From assembly GCA_964407925.1 (NCBI GenBank), contig CAYOXM010000008.1:1-54777 (forward strand): a stretch of 54,777 bases of DNA, given 5' to 3'. Origin of the DNA: CAYOXM01 sp964407925 (GTDB lineage: Bacteria > Patescibacteriota > Patescibacteriia > SG8-24). The notes below the pieces were generated by a model, which saw only the letters and a list, made by a program, of their open reading frames with translations, was not told the origin of the DNA and made no database searches. A program made the translations under genes and the position numbers. Below are positions 40,119 through 46,967 of the stretch, in pieces. The first letter of the stretch is position 1; the number at the start of each line of letters is the position of its first letter.

Positions 40119-40208
40119 ATGGAAAAAATACAAGAAAACATCTTCGGGCACGTTGCCATTCTCCTCTTTATCGGAGCGATCTGGGCCGCCTACGCGGTCG
40201 TGTTCTGA
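40119..40208 (+). CDS. Small single-pass membrane peptide, 29 aa
   Basis: Encodes a charged N-terminus (MEKIQENIFGH) and one hydrophobic helix (VAILLFIGAIWAAYAVVF), ending in TGA. It has its own good promoter 30 nt upstream and a perfect terminator 30 nt downstream, with no other gene between, which argues that it is real. No Shine-Dalgarno sequence. No family recognised; single-helix peptides of this kind often modulate a membrane complex. Confidence 0.6.
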   Translation: MEKIQENIFGHVAILLFIGAIWAAYAVVF

Positions 40209-40237
40209 AAAGAGGGTGCTTCGGGCCCCATAACGTG

Positions 40238-40264
40238 GACGCCGTCCTTCCGGACGGCGTTTTG
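40238..40264 (+). terminator. Rho-independent terminator
   Basis: ACGCCGTCC (40239-40247), loop TTCC, GGACGGCGT (40252-40260), then T. Confidence 0.9.
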
Positions 40265-40292
40265 CGTTGCGCATGATTGCCGGCGGTCAGGA

Positions 40293-40325
40293 TAAGAAAA
40301 AGAGGGAAACCGTCGGGTTTCCCTC
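40293..40325 (-). terminator. Rho-independent terminator, minus strand
   Basis: GAGGGAAAC (40302-40310) pairs with GTTTCCCTC (40317-40325); minus strand continues TTTTTCTT. Confidence 0.92.
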
Positions 40326-40346
40326 TCGTCATGTCGATGCTGCCGT

Positions 40347-41498
40347 TCAGCCGGTGAAGCCGCGGCGTTGGGCGGCGGATGGCATCCGCGGGCCGGCGCC
40401 GTCGGTGACGCGGCCGCCGCGGAGCGAGTCCCAGGGGACGTTCGTGCCGAGCTCCTTGAGCGCGACGATGTACATCGGCAGCTGGGTCGTCGGGCACTCC
40501 GGCAGCTTGAGCACGCCGAGCACGTACTGCGTCACGCTCTTCTCCGAGCGGACCGTGTCGGCGGTGACGGCGAGGCCGAGCTTCTTGATCATCTCCTCGC
40601 GCGTGGTCGCGCCGGTCGCGGCGACGATCTCGGGCTTCTCGAAGAGCTGGCGGAGCTGGACCGCATCGGCCGCGAGCGCACGGGCGACGGGGATGCCGGC
40701 GCCGGCGAACATGCGGTTGAGGCTGTCGATGACCGACGTCGCCGCGTCGAGGACGGGCGCGGTGTCGGGCGCGTCGACGAGCCCGCTCGCCGCGCCTGCC
40801 GCGGCCCCGCCGCTCATCATCGCGGCGATGCCGGAGAAGAGGACGCCGGGGTTCGACATCTTCACCTGCCAGGCGCTCTGCCAGGCGTCGATGCGCGTCT
40901 GGAAGTCCGCGAGGACGTCCCAGATGCCGGCGAGCCGGCCGAGGAACGCCTTCTTGTTGCGCTCCGAGACGATGGTGCCGGGGATGTCGAGCGCTTGGAG
41001 CACTTCGGCGTGCGCCTTGCGGGCGAGCGACTTCCGGATCTGGTAGTAGACGTCCGGGAAGGGCTCCTCCATCTCCACCTCGGCGCGCTGTTCCATGGCG
41101 GCGACGAGCTTGTCGTCGATGTCGAACAGGCCGTAGCGCTGCGCGAACGTGACGCGGACCGCCGCGATGACGTCGGCGGGTTGCATCTTGAGCGTACCGC
41201 CCACCTGCAGGGATGCAAGGAACTGGCCGTCGTCGGGAACCGTCGGAAGCACCGAGGTCATCGCGAACGGCGAGACGGCGGGAGTCGCGGGCGCGGGCTG
41301 GGCGGCCGGCTTGTTGAGGTCGGCGACCAGCTTGCGCGCGGCGACCTTCGTCGCGCCGTAGCCGATCCATTCGGCTTCGTTGATGAGGGCGGCGCCGGCG
41401 AGATCGGTGACGCCGTCGGCCTTTGCCTTTTCGGCGACTTCTTTCGCCTTGGCCTCGTCGAGTCCGAGCGCGGTGAGCTTGCTGATGAGGTCGTCCAT
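40347..41498 (-). CDS. Hypothetical protein with SAM-like N-terminal domain, 383 aa
   Basis: ATG 41498 follows GGAGGAAAG; the longer frame upstream is rejected. The first 60 residues (ISKLTALGLDEAKAKEVAEK ... GYGATKVAARKLVADL) have the size and spacing of a SAM or effector-associated adaptor domain; this is pattern-level only. After an Ala/Pro linker comes a helical body with PFPDVYYQIRKSLARKAHAEV, WDVLADFQTRIDAWQSAW and a Gly/Ala-rich hydrophobic stretch MMSGGAAAGAASG. No signal peptide. Transcribed divergently from the pseudokinase-vWA genes, across a shared 508-nt region. Confidence 0.6.
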   Translation of the reverse strand: MDDLISKLTALGLDEAKAKEVAEKAKADGVTDLAGAALINEAEWIGYGATKVAARKLVADLNKPAAQPAPATPAVSPFAMTSVLPTVPDDGQFLASLQVGGTLKMQPADVIAAVRVTFAQRYGLFDIDDKLVAAMEQRAEVEMEEPFPDVYYQIRKSLARKAHAEVLQALDIPGTIVSERNKKAFLGRLAGIWDVLADFQTRIDAWQSAWQVKMSNPGVLFSGIAAMMSGGAAAGAASGLVDAPDTAPVLDAATSVIDSLNRMFAGAGIPVARALAADAVQLRQLFEKPEIVAATGATTREEMIKKLGLAVTADTVRSEKSVTQYVLGVLKLPECPTTQLPMYIVALKELGTNVPWDSLRGGRVTDGAGPRMPSAAQRRGFTG

Positions 41499-41647
41499 TT
41501 TTCTTTCCTCCGTCTGAAACTGCGGGCAGTGCGGCGCGCGGGGGCGTGCCGTGGCGCAGACGTTCCTGCGCTCATCCCGGCCTGCCACGGGGACAGGACG
41601 AGCGCGGGAACGTTCCGACGGGGGAGCGGGGAATGGAGCGACGCAAC

Positions 41648-41676
41648 AGTACACGTTTTTTCGCGCGTTCTGTCAA
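41648..41676 (-). promoter_or_regulatory. Promoter of the SAM-like gene, minus strand
   Basis: TTGACA (41671-41676), 17-nt spacer, TGTACT (41648-41653). Leader about 143 nt, GC-rich. Confidence 0.7.
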
Positions 41677-41691
41677 GACTTTTCTCCGCAC

Positions 41692-41720
41692 TTGACGGCA
41701 ACGCCCGCGCGTCGTATCTT
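41692..41720 (+). promoter_or_regulatory. Distal promoter of the pseudokinase gene
   Basis: TTGACG (41692-41697), 17-nt spacer, TATCTT (41715-41720). Just downstream lies the inverted repeat TTCGATA (41731-41737) / TATCGAA (41747-41753), a possible operator. Confidence 0.65.
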
Positions 41721-41833
41721 TTTGTTAGTGTTCGATATACACAAACTATCGAATCGTAGCGGCAGCGTCAAGCGTCGTTCCCGCAAGGCTGAAATAGCCG
41801 CTCAACTGAGCGGCAGAACGGGCGTTCGTCCGC

Positions 41834-41862
41834 TTGACGGTTGCCGTCCGCGATGCTAGCGT
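41834..41862 (+). promoter_or_regulatory. Proximal promoter of the pseudokinase gene
   Basis: TTGACG (41834-41839), 17-nt spacer ending TGC, TAGCGT (41857-41862). Leader about 138 nt with a CTCCCCGGC/GCCGGGGAG hairpin. Confidence 0.6.
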
Positions 41863-42006
41863 CGTTCATTGTTTCCCTCACTCCCCGGCACCGTCTTTGA
41901 GATGAGGCGTCGCCGGGGAGGGAGAGAAACGCGCCGTCGGAAACGGCGGCGCGCGCCCTCAAAAGGCTCACTGACAATCCCAGCACATCGCACATACGGA
42001 GGAACC

Positions 42007-43689
42007 ATGGCCGCTCACGGTCACACCGACATCGATGCCGTCCCCCTGCCGGACGCGCTGCACCGAGGCCTCGGGCTGCTCATCGCGAGCGCGCTCGAGC
42101 CGACCGGGCCGAAGGTCGACGCGAAAGCGGCGGCCGACGCGGTCCTCGCGACGCTGTTCGGCAGCGATCCCGTCACGTTCGGCCGCGTCCGCCGCCTCAC
42201 GGCGAAGGACGTCGCCGACGCCGTCGGGCGTCAGCTCGGCGCGGACGCGCTGTCGATCGCCGGCCTGTACGAGCTCTCTGAGCTCGTCCGCCGCGTCTCG
42301 CCGGAAATTCCGGCGTGTCCCGCGTGCGGCCGGATCGCGTTCTCGAACACCGGAGGCAAGACGAACGTCCTGCCTGCGGGGGCGAACTGCCCGTTCTGCG
42401 CCAAGGCGTCCGTCGCGCTCGTCCCCGTCACGCTGAAGAAGCTGGCGTGGACGGACGGGCGGCACGTCGAACCGCAGACCGAGTACGACCTGCGTTTCAG
42501 TCCGGGCGAGCGCATTCCGCTGTCCGATCCGCTCATCGTCGCGTGGATCGGCGGCTGGATGCATCTCGGCCTCGAGCGCGCACTCCGAGACGTCGAGGTT
42601 CCGGCGTACGCGTTCCTCGCGTACATGAACCTCGTCCGCAAGTCGTTGCGTTTCCCGCGCGACGCCGCGGCGCTCCTGCAGGAACCCGACGAGTTCGGCC
42701 TGAAGGATCAGGGCGACATCGACCGCGCCGTCCGCGAGGCCGCCGCGTTTCGCGAGGAGCGCGAGCTCACGAACGTCCCGGCGCGCCACGCGGTGCTCAT
42801 CAGGCGCGGCGTCGACCAGCACGCGTGTCCGCGCATCGTCGTCGCCGGCCGTCCGTACCTCATCGAGGGGCGCATCGGCAGCGGCGACAAGTCCGACGTC
42901 TACCGCGGCCTCCTCGACGGCCCGCTCACCGAGATCGTCGTCGTGAAGGTCTGCCTCGACGCCGCGACCGCCGCGGTCACCGCGCGCGAAGCGGCGAACC
43001 TGCGATTGCTCCATGCGAGCAGCGCGCAAGGCTCGTACCACTTCACCCGACTCGTGCCGCAGATCGTCGCTTCGGGCGACGCCGTCCTCCCGGATGGCGA
43101 TTCCCGCAAGGCCGTGGTCTACCGGTACAAGAACGGGCACGACTGGACGCTCGCCGACGTCATTCGGGACTTCCCGGAGGGCGTCGACCCGCAGACGATG
43201 GTCTGGATGTGGAACAGGATGCTGATGCTCCTCGAATGGGTCCATCGTAACGGGCTCGTTCACGGTGCGCTCGTCCCCGAACACGTCCTCATTCATCCGA
43301 TGTACCACGCGGCGACGTTTCTCGACTGGGCCTACGCGGTCCGGGAAGGGGGAACGCTCGCCGTTCCCGCGAGCCACGCGGCGTACCATCCGGACGAGGT
43401 CCGGAGCGGGGCGGCCGTTACGTTCGAAACGGACGTCGCCATGTCCGCACGCTGCATGCTCGCCGTCCTCGGGGGCGACCCCGCGACCGGCGACCTGCCG
43501 CCGTCCGTGCCGCAACCGATCGCGGAGTGCATCCGCCTTCATGCGCGGTGCGGCAAGGAGAAGAAGGGCGCCGTCCGATACGCGAACGCGCTCCAGCTGC
43601 ACGAGGCTTTCGGGAAGGTCGCCGAAGGGGTCTACGGTCCCCGGAAGTACCACCCGTTCGTGATGCCACGAAACAAGCGGTCGCGCTGA
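42007..43689 (+). CDS. Zinc-ribbon protein with C-terminal pseudokinase domain
   Basis: 560 aa, SD GGAGGA before ATG 42007. N-terminal helical region (1-95), then a zinc ribbon with C104/C107 and C128/C131 (CPAC, CPFC). The C-terminal half is a protein-kinase fold: Gly loop GRIGSGDKSDVYRG (288-301), VVVK with K314, helix-C Glu in TAREAANL. The catalytic loop reads VHGALVPEH (H419, A421) where active kinases have HxD, and Asn is replaced by His; the metal-site Asp survives as LDW (D440). So it is predicted catalytically dead or atypical. The next gene, a vWA protein, begins 45 nt later. Confidence 0.8.
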   Translation: MAAHGHTDIDAVPLPDALHRGLGLLIASALEPTGPKVDAKAAADAVLATLFGSDPVTFGRVRRLTAKDVADAVGRQLGADALSIAGLYELSELVRRVSPEIPACPACGRIAFSNTGGKTNVLPAGANCPFCAKASVALVPVTLKKLAWTDGRHVEPQTEYDLRFSPGERIPLSDPLIVAWIGGWMHLGLERALRDVEVPAYAFLAYMNLVRKSLRFPRDAAALLQEPDEFGLKDQGDIDRAVREAAAFREERELTNVPARHAVLIRRGVDQHACPRIVVAGRPYLIEGRIGSGDKSDVYRGLLDGPLTEIVVVKVCLDAATAAVTAREAANLRLLHASSAQGSYHFTRLVPQIVASGDAVLPDGDSRKAVVYRYKNGHDWTLADVIRDFPEGVDPQTMVWMWNRMLMLLEWVHRNGLVHGALVPEHVLIHPMYHAATFLDWAYAVREGGTLAVPASHAAYHPDEVRSGAAVTFETDVAMSARCMLAVLGGDPATGDLPPSVPQPIAECIRLHARCGKEKKGAVRYANALQLHEAFGKVAEGVYGPRKYHPFVMPRNKRSR

Positions 43690-43734
43690 CCGACACCACC
43701 CCGCAACAGCAGAGACAGAAAGAAGGATAAGATA

Positions 43735-44706
43735 ATGGGTTACGGTTCATACGACGCAGACGCGCACAAGGCACTCACCACGTCCCGAGCGGCGCTTCCC
43801 AAGGAGGAAGTGTTCAAGCAGACGGACTGCCATCCGGACATGAACCCGTACGGGCTCACGTTCCGCGAGAGCCGCGACAGCGCGGCGCACCCCGACTCGG
43901 TCGGCATCATCTTCGCCCTCGACGAGACCGGCTCTATGGGCGGCATCCCCGTCGACCTTGCGACGAAGACGCTGCCGCACTTCATGGAGGTCGTCATCGA
44001 AGGCGGCTTCGTGAAGGACCCGCAGCTGCTCCTCATGGGCATCGGCGACGTGTACAACGGCGAGAAGTCGCCGGTCCAGGTCGGGCAGTTCGAATCCGAG
44101 GCGCACCTGATGGACAAGTGGCTTACCACCATCCATCTGGAAGGGCTCGGCGGCGGCAACAGCGGCGAATCCTACGAGTTCGCCTTCTACGTCGCCGCGC
44201 GGCACACGAAGATGGACTGCTGGGAGAAGCGGGGCCGCAAGGGCTACCTCTTCGTCACCGGCGACGAGGAGCACTTCGGCCGCGTCAACGCGGCGCAGGT
44301 CCGGGCCGTCATCGGCACCGACCTGAAGGCGGATGTCCCGATGCGGGACATCGTGGAGGAGGCGTCGCGGACCTTCCATTGCTTCTTCCTCATCCCGGAC
44401 CTCCAGCGGCGGCACGCGCACGGCTGCGAGGCCGCCTGGCGTCCGGTGCTCGGCGACCGCGTCATCTGCATGGAGTCCCCCGAGGACACCTGCGAGGTCG
44501 CGGCCGTGCTCATCGGGCTCACCGAGGGCACGCTCGAGGACCTCGAGGCGGTCAACGCCAAGCTGAAGGCGCTCGGTCGGAAGAGCGGGCAGATCAACCG
44601 CATCATGCGGGCGATCGAGCCCTACGCGGCGGCCATCGGCCGCGGCGGACCGACGCGCGAGGCCGAGCCCGTCGGTACTCGCGCCAAGCGTACGACCAAG
44701 CGCTGA
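43735..44706 (+). CDS. von Willebrand factor A domain protein
   Basis: 323 aa, cytosolic. After an N-terminal GYGSYDADAHKALTTSRA segment comes a vWA core: IIFALDETGSMGGIP with a MIDAS-like DxTxS (D63, T65, S67), later GGGNSGESYEFAFYVAARHTKMDCW and GYLFVTGDEEHF (second Asp). The C-terminal part has RTFHCFFLIPDLQRRHAHG and VICMESPEDTCEVAAVLIGL. vWA domains bind partners through a metal ion. Same orientation as the pseudokinase gene and tightly spaced, with AGAAGGA before ATG 43735. I recall the same vWA and kinase-like proteins as neighbours in other bacteria and phages, but cannot verify that here. Confidence 0.85.
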   Translation: MGYGSYDADAHKALTTSRAALPKEEVFKQTDCHPDMNPYGLTFRESRDSAAHPDSVGIIFALDETGSMGGIPVDLATKTLPHFMEVVIEGGFVKDPQLLLMGIGDVYNGEKSPVQVGQFESEAHLMDKWLTTIHLEGLGGGNSGESYEFAFYVAARHTKMDCWEKRGRKGYLFVTGDEEHFGRVNAAQVRAVIGTDLKADVPMRDIVEEASRTFHCFFLIPDLQRRHAHGCEAAWRPVLGDRVICMESPEDTCEVAAVLIGLTEGTLEDLEAVNAKLKALGRKSGQINRIMRAIEPYAAAIGRGGPTREAEPVGTRAKRTTKR

Positions 44707-44733
44707 TCGTCGGCGTTCATTCCATCCGCAACC

Positions 44734-44761
44734 GGCCCCGCAGCATTGCGGGGCCTTTCTC
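44734..44761 (+). terminator. Rho-independent terminator
   Basis: GGCCCCGCA, GCAT, TGCGGGGCC (44734-44755), then TTTCT. Ends the pseudokinase-vWA unit. Confidence 0.88.
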
Positions 44762-44816
44762 TACCCGCTCCTCTGGCGACAGGGGGTCGGATACCGGAAA
44801 GCATCGGAGGCGTTCA

Positions 44817-46208
44817 ATGAAAACGAAAAATGATCGCGAGGCCGTCATCGTCGTCGACCTCGGGTTCGGCGACGCCGGCAAGGGCACGATGATCGACTAC
44901 CTCGCGCGTTCGCGCGGGGCGCACACGGTCGTCCGTTTCAACGGCGGCGCGCAGGCCGGACACAACGTCGTGACGCCCGACGGGAGGCACCACACCTTCT
45001 CGCAGTTCGGCGCCGCGACGTTCATGCCCGGCGTCCGCACGTTCCTCTCTCGGCACATGATCCTGAACCCGCTCGCGATGCTCGTCGAAGCGGATCGCCT
45101 GCGGGACAAGGGCGTGAACGACGCCTTCGCGCGCACGACGATCAGCGCCGAGGCGCTCGTCATCACGCCGTTCCAGCGTGCCGCCAACCGCTTGCGCGAG
45201 ATCTCTCGCGGGGACGGACGGCACGGCAGCTGCGGCATGGGCATCGGCGAGACCGCGTCCGACGCGCTCACGCTCGGACGCTCGGTCGTCCGCGCCGGGG
45301 ACCTCATCGACGCGACGGCGCTCCGACGGAAGCTCCGTTGGCTGCAGTCGCACAAGCGCGGACAGATGCGCGACACGCTCGCGCGCTGCGCCCCGTTCCC
45401 CGCGGCCGCGGACGAGATCCGCTGGCTCGAAGACGAGACGCTCGTCGACGACTACGTCCGCAAGCTGGAGCCGTTCCTCGGGACGTCGCGCATCGTCGCG
45501 GACGATTGGCTCGGGGACGCGCTCCGCGAACCGGGTTGCGTGCTCTTCGAGGGCGCGCAGGGCGTGCTCCTCGACGAGTGGTACGGGTTCAACCCGTACA
45601 CGACCTGGAGCACTTGCACCTTCGCGAACGCGCTCGGGCTGATCGCCGAGCACGGCTATGACGGCGAAGTGACGAAGCTTGGCGTCGTCCGTGCCTACCA
45701 GACGCGGCACGGTCCCGGACCGTTCGTCACTGAAGATGCCGACCTCACCCGCGCCGTCCCTGACAGGCATAACCGCATGGACGACTGGCAACGGAATTTC
45801 CGGGTGGGGTGGTTCGACGCCGTGGCCACGCGGTATGCGATCGCGGCCTGCAAAGGCGTCGACGCGCTCGCCGTCACGGGGCTCGACCGCATCTCCCCGC
45901 GGGAGTGGCGCCTGTGCGACGGTTACTGGTTTCCGGAGCGCCCCGTCGGGTTCTGCGCGTTCGACGAGGATTCGTACGGCGACGGGTCCCACGGATATCC
46001 GGCCAGCGACATCCTGCTCGGACCAGAACGCGACCTCGCGTACACGACCGCGCTCGGCGTGCTGCTCATGACGGCGAAGCCGCTCTGTACCGTGCCGCCG
46101 GAACCCGACATGAACTTGGTCATTCACCGCATCGCGGTCACGACGCGGGTGGCGGTGCGGTACGCCTCGTTCGGCCCGACTGCCGATGACAAGCGGGAGC
46201 TCTTCTGA
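44817..46208 (+). CDS. Divergent adenylosuccinate synthetase (PurA) homolog
   Basis: 463 aa, SD CGGAGG. The P-loop is VVDLGFGDAGKGTMIDYLAR, versus WGDEGKGK in PurA: catalytic Asp is kept (D19), Trp and Glu are changed. Catalytic His is kept (H49, GGAQAGHNVV). GMGIGET and FEGAQGVLLDE also match the family. PurA joins aspartate to IMP using GTP; phage PurZ variants act on dGMP. The changed P-loop and several unusual stretches mean substrate should not be assumed. purB is not in the window. It lies just after the pseudokinase-vWA unit but behind a terminator; its own promoter is not clear. Confidence 0.8.
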   Translation: MKTKNDREAVIVVDLGFGDAGKGTMIDYLARSRGAHTVVRFNGGAQAGHNVVTPDGRHHTFSQFGAATFMPGVRTFLSRHMILNPLAMLVEADRLRDKGVNDAFARTTISAEALVITPFQRAANRLREISRGDGRHGSCGMGIGETASDALTLGRSVVRAGDLIDATALRRKLRWLQSHKRGQMRDTLARCAPFPAAADEIRWLEDETLVDDYVRKLEPFLGTSRIVADDWLGDALREPGCVLFEGAQGVLLDEWYGFNPYTTWSTCTFANALGLIAEHGYDGEVTKLGVVRAYQTRHGPGPFVTEDADLTRAVPDRHNRMDDWQRNFRVGWFDAVATRYAIAACKGVDALAVTGLDRISPREWRLCDGYWFPERPVGFCAFDEDSYGDGSHGYPASDILLGPERDLAYTTALGVLLMTAKPLCTVPPEPDMNLVIHRIAVTTRVAVRYASFGPTADDKRELF

Positions 46209-46211
46209 TGA

Positions 46212-46238
46212 GGGGCGGCATCAACGCCGTCCTTTTTC
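46212..46238 (+). terminator. Weak terminator
   Basis: Imperfect GGCGGC / GCCGTC stem followed by CTTTTTCTT. Confidence 0.45.
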
Positions 46239-46244
46239 TTATGC

Positions 46245-46273
46245 TTGCGGATTGCGCCGCGGCGTTTTAGGAT
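46245..46273 (+). promoter_or_regulatory. Promoter predicted to give a leaderless mRNA
   Basis: TTGCGG (46245-46250), 17-nt spacer, TAGGAT (46268-46273), then 8 nt to ATG 46282. Confidence 0.55.
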
Positions 46274-46281
46274 GAAAGCGT

Positions 46282-46827
46282 ATGAAGGAAGCCGCCAACA
46301 ACCGCATCGGCCTTACCCGCGACGAGTTCGAGCTCCTCGTCGAGCTTGCGTATCTCGGCGGTCACTTGCGGCGCGCCGATCGAAACGGGCACGAGCGGGA
46401 CGCGGTGCACGAGAAGCTGTTGCAGCAGCTGTACCGTCTCGCGGACGAGGCGGGATTCGGCTACATCGTCGAGCAGGACGCGAAGACGGGGGAGTTCCGT
46501 CCCGCCGCGTCGTTCCTGAAGCGCGCCGGCACCGATGCCCGTATCGGCGACTACGACGACTGGGTATTCTGGGACGAACTGGCGCTGCGCCTCGGCGAAC
46601 GTGACGTCCGCGAGGACCTCGGCAAGGGGTTTGATGCCCTGCCGGAGGCCGAGCGCAACCGTCGCATCGACGACGCCGCGCTCCGTTACGACGACGAGTT
46701 CGACAGCCGCGGCGTCGACCGCCTGCGCATTGTCGCGCGACACCGCGTGACGAAGAAGGATGAGGTCGCTGAACGTCTGCGTGAAATGTTCCGTGACGGC
46801 AGGCAGGACGGCGAAATCGCGGAATAG
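46282..46827 (+). CDS. Hypothetical protein, 181 aa
   Basis: Not recognised. Charged, helical and cytosolic, with LTRDEFELLVELAYLGGHLRR near the start, AVHEKLLQQLYRLADEAG, a Trp pair (DYDDWVFWDELALRLGERDV) and a C-terminal DEVAERLREMFRDG helix. No Cys or signal peptide. Similar size and composition to other orphan proteins in this window. Own promoter and strong terminator; leaderless start at ATG 46282. Confidence 0.6.
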   Translation: MKEAANNRIGLTRDEFELLVELAYLGGHLRRADRNGHERDAVHEKLLQQLYRLADEAGFGYIVEQDAKTGEFRPAASFLKRAGTDARIGDYDDWVFWDELALRLGERDVREDLGKGFDALPEAERNRRIDDAALRYDDEFDSRGVDRLRIVARHRVTKKDEVAERLREMFRDGRQDGEIAE

Positions 46828-46832
46828 GGAGA

Positions 46833-46867
46833 GGCGAAAAAACGGGCCGAGGGCCCGTTTTTTCGCC
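46833..46867 (+). terminator. Strong 15-bp terminator
   Basis: GGCGAAAAAACGGGC (46833-46847) pairs with GCCCGTTTTTTCGCC (46853-46867). Confidence 0.9.
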
Positions 46868-46878
46868 TGTGCGGACCT

Positions 46879-46907
46879 TTGACAGCGGCGCGTCCGTCGG
46901 GTGAGAT
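46879..46907 (+). promoter_or_regulatory. Promoter of the GH31 gene
   Basis: TTGACA (46879-46884), 17-nt spacer, TGAGAT (46902-46907). Leader about 54 nt. Confidence 0.55.
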
Positions 46908-46967
46908 GGGCGGCGGGACGAGAGTCCCCGTTCCTTTCCCTCTGCCAGCGAAGAAAGAGGTGTTCCG

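Noticed and set aside
41968..43653. 561-codon minus-strand frame opposite the pseudokinase gene
   Set aside because: Antisense shadow; the plus strand has a ribosome site, zinc ribbon and kinase-fold motifs.
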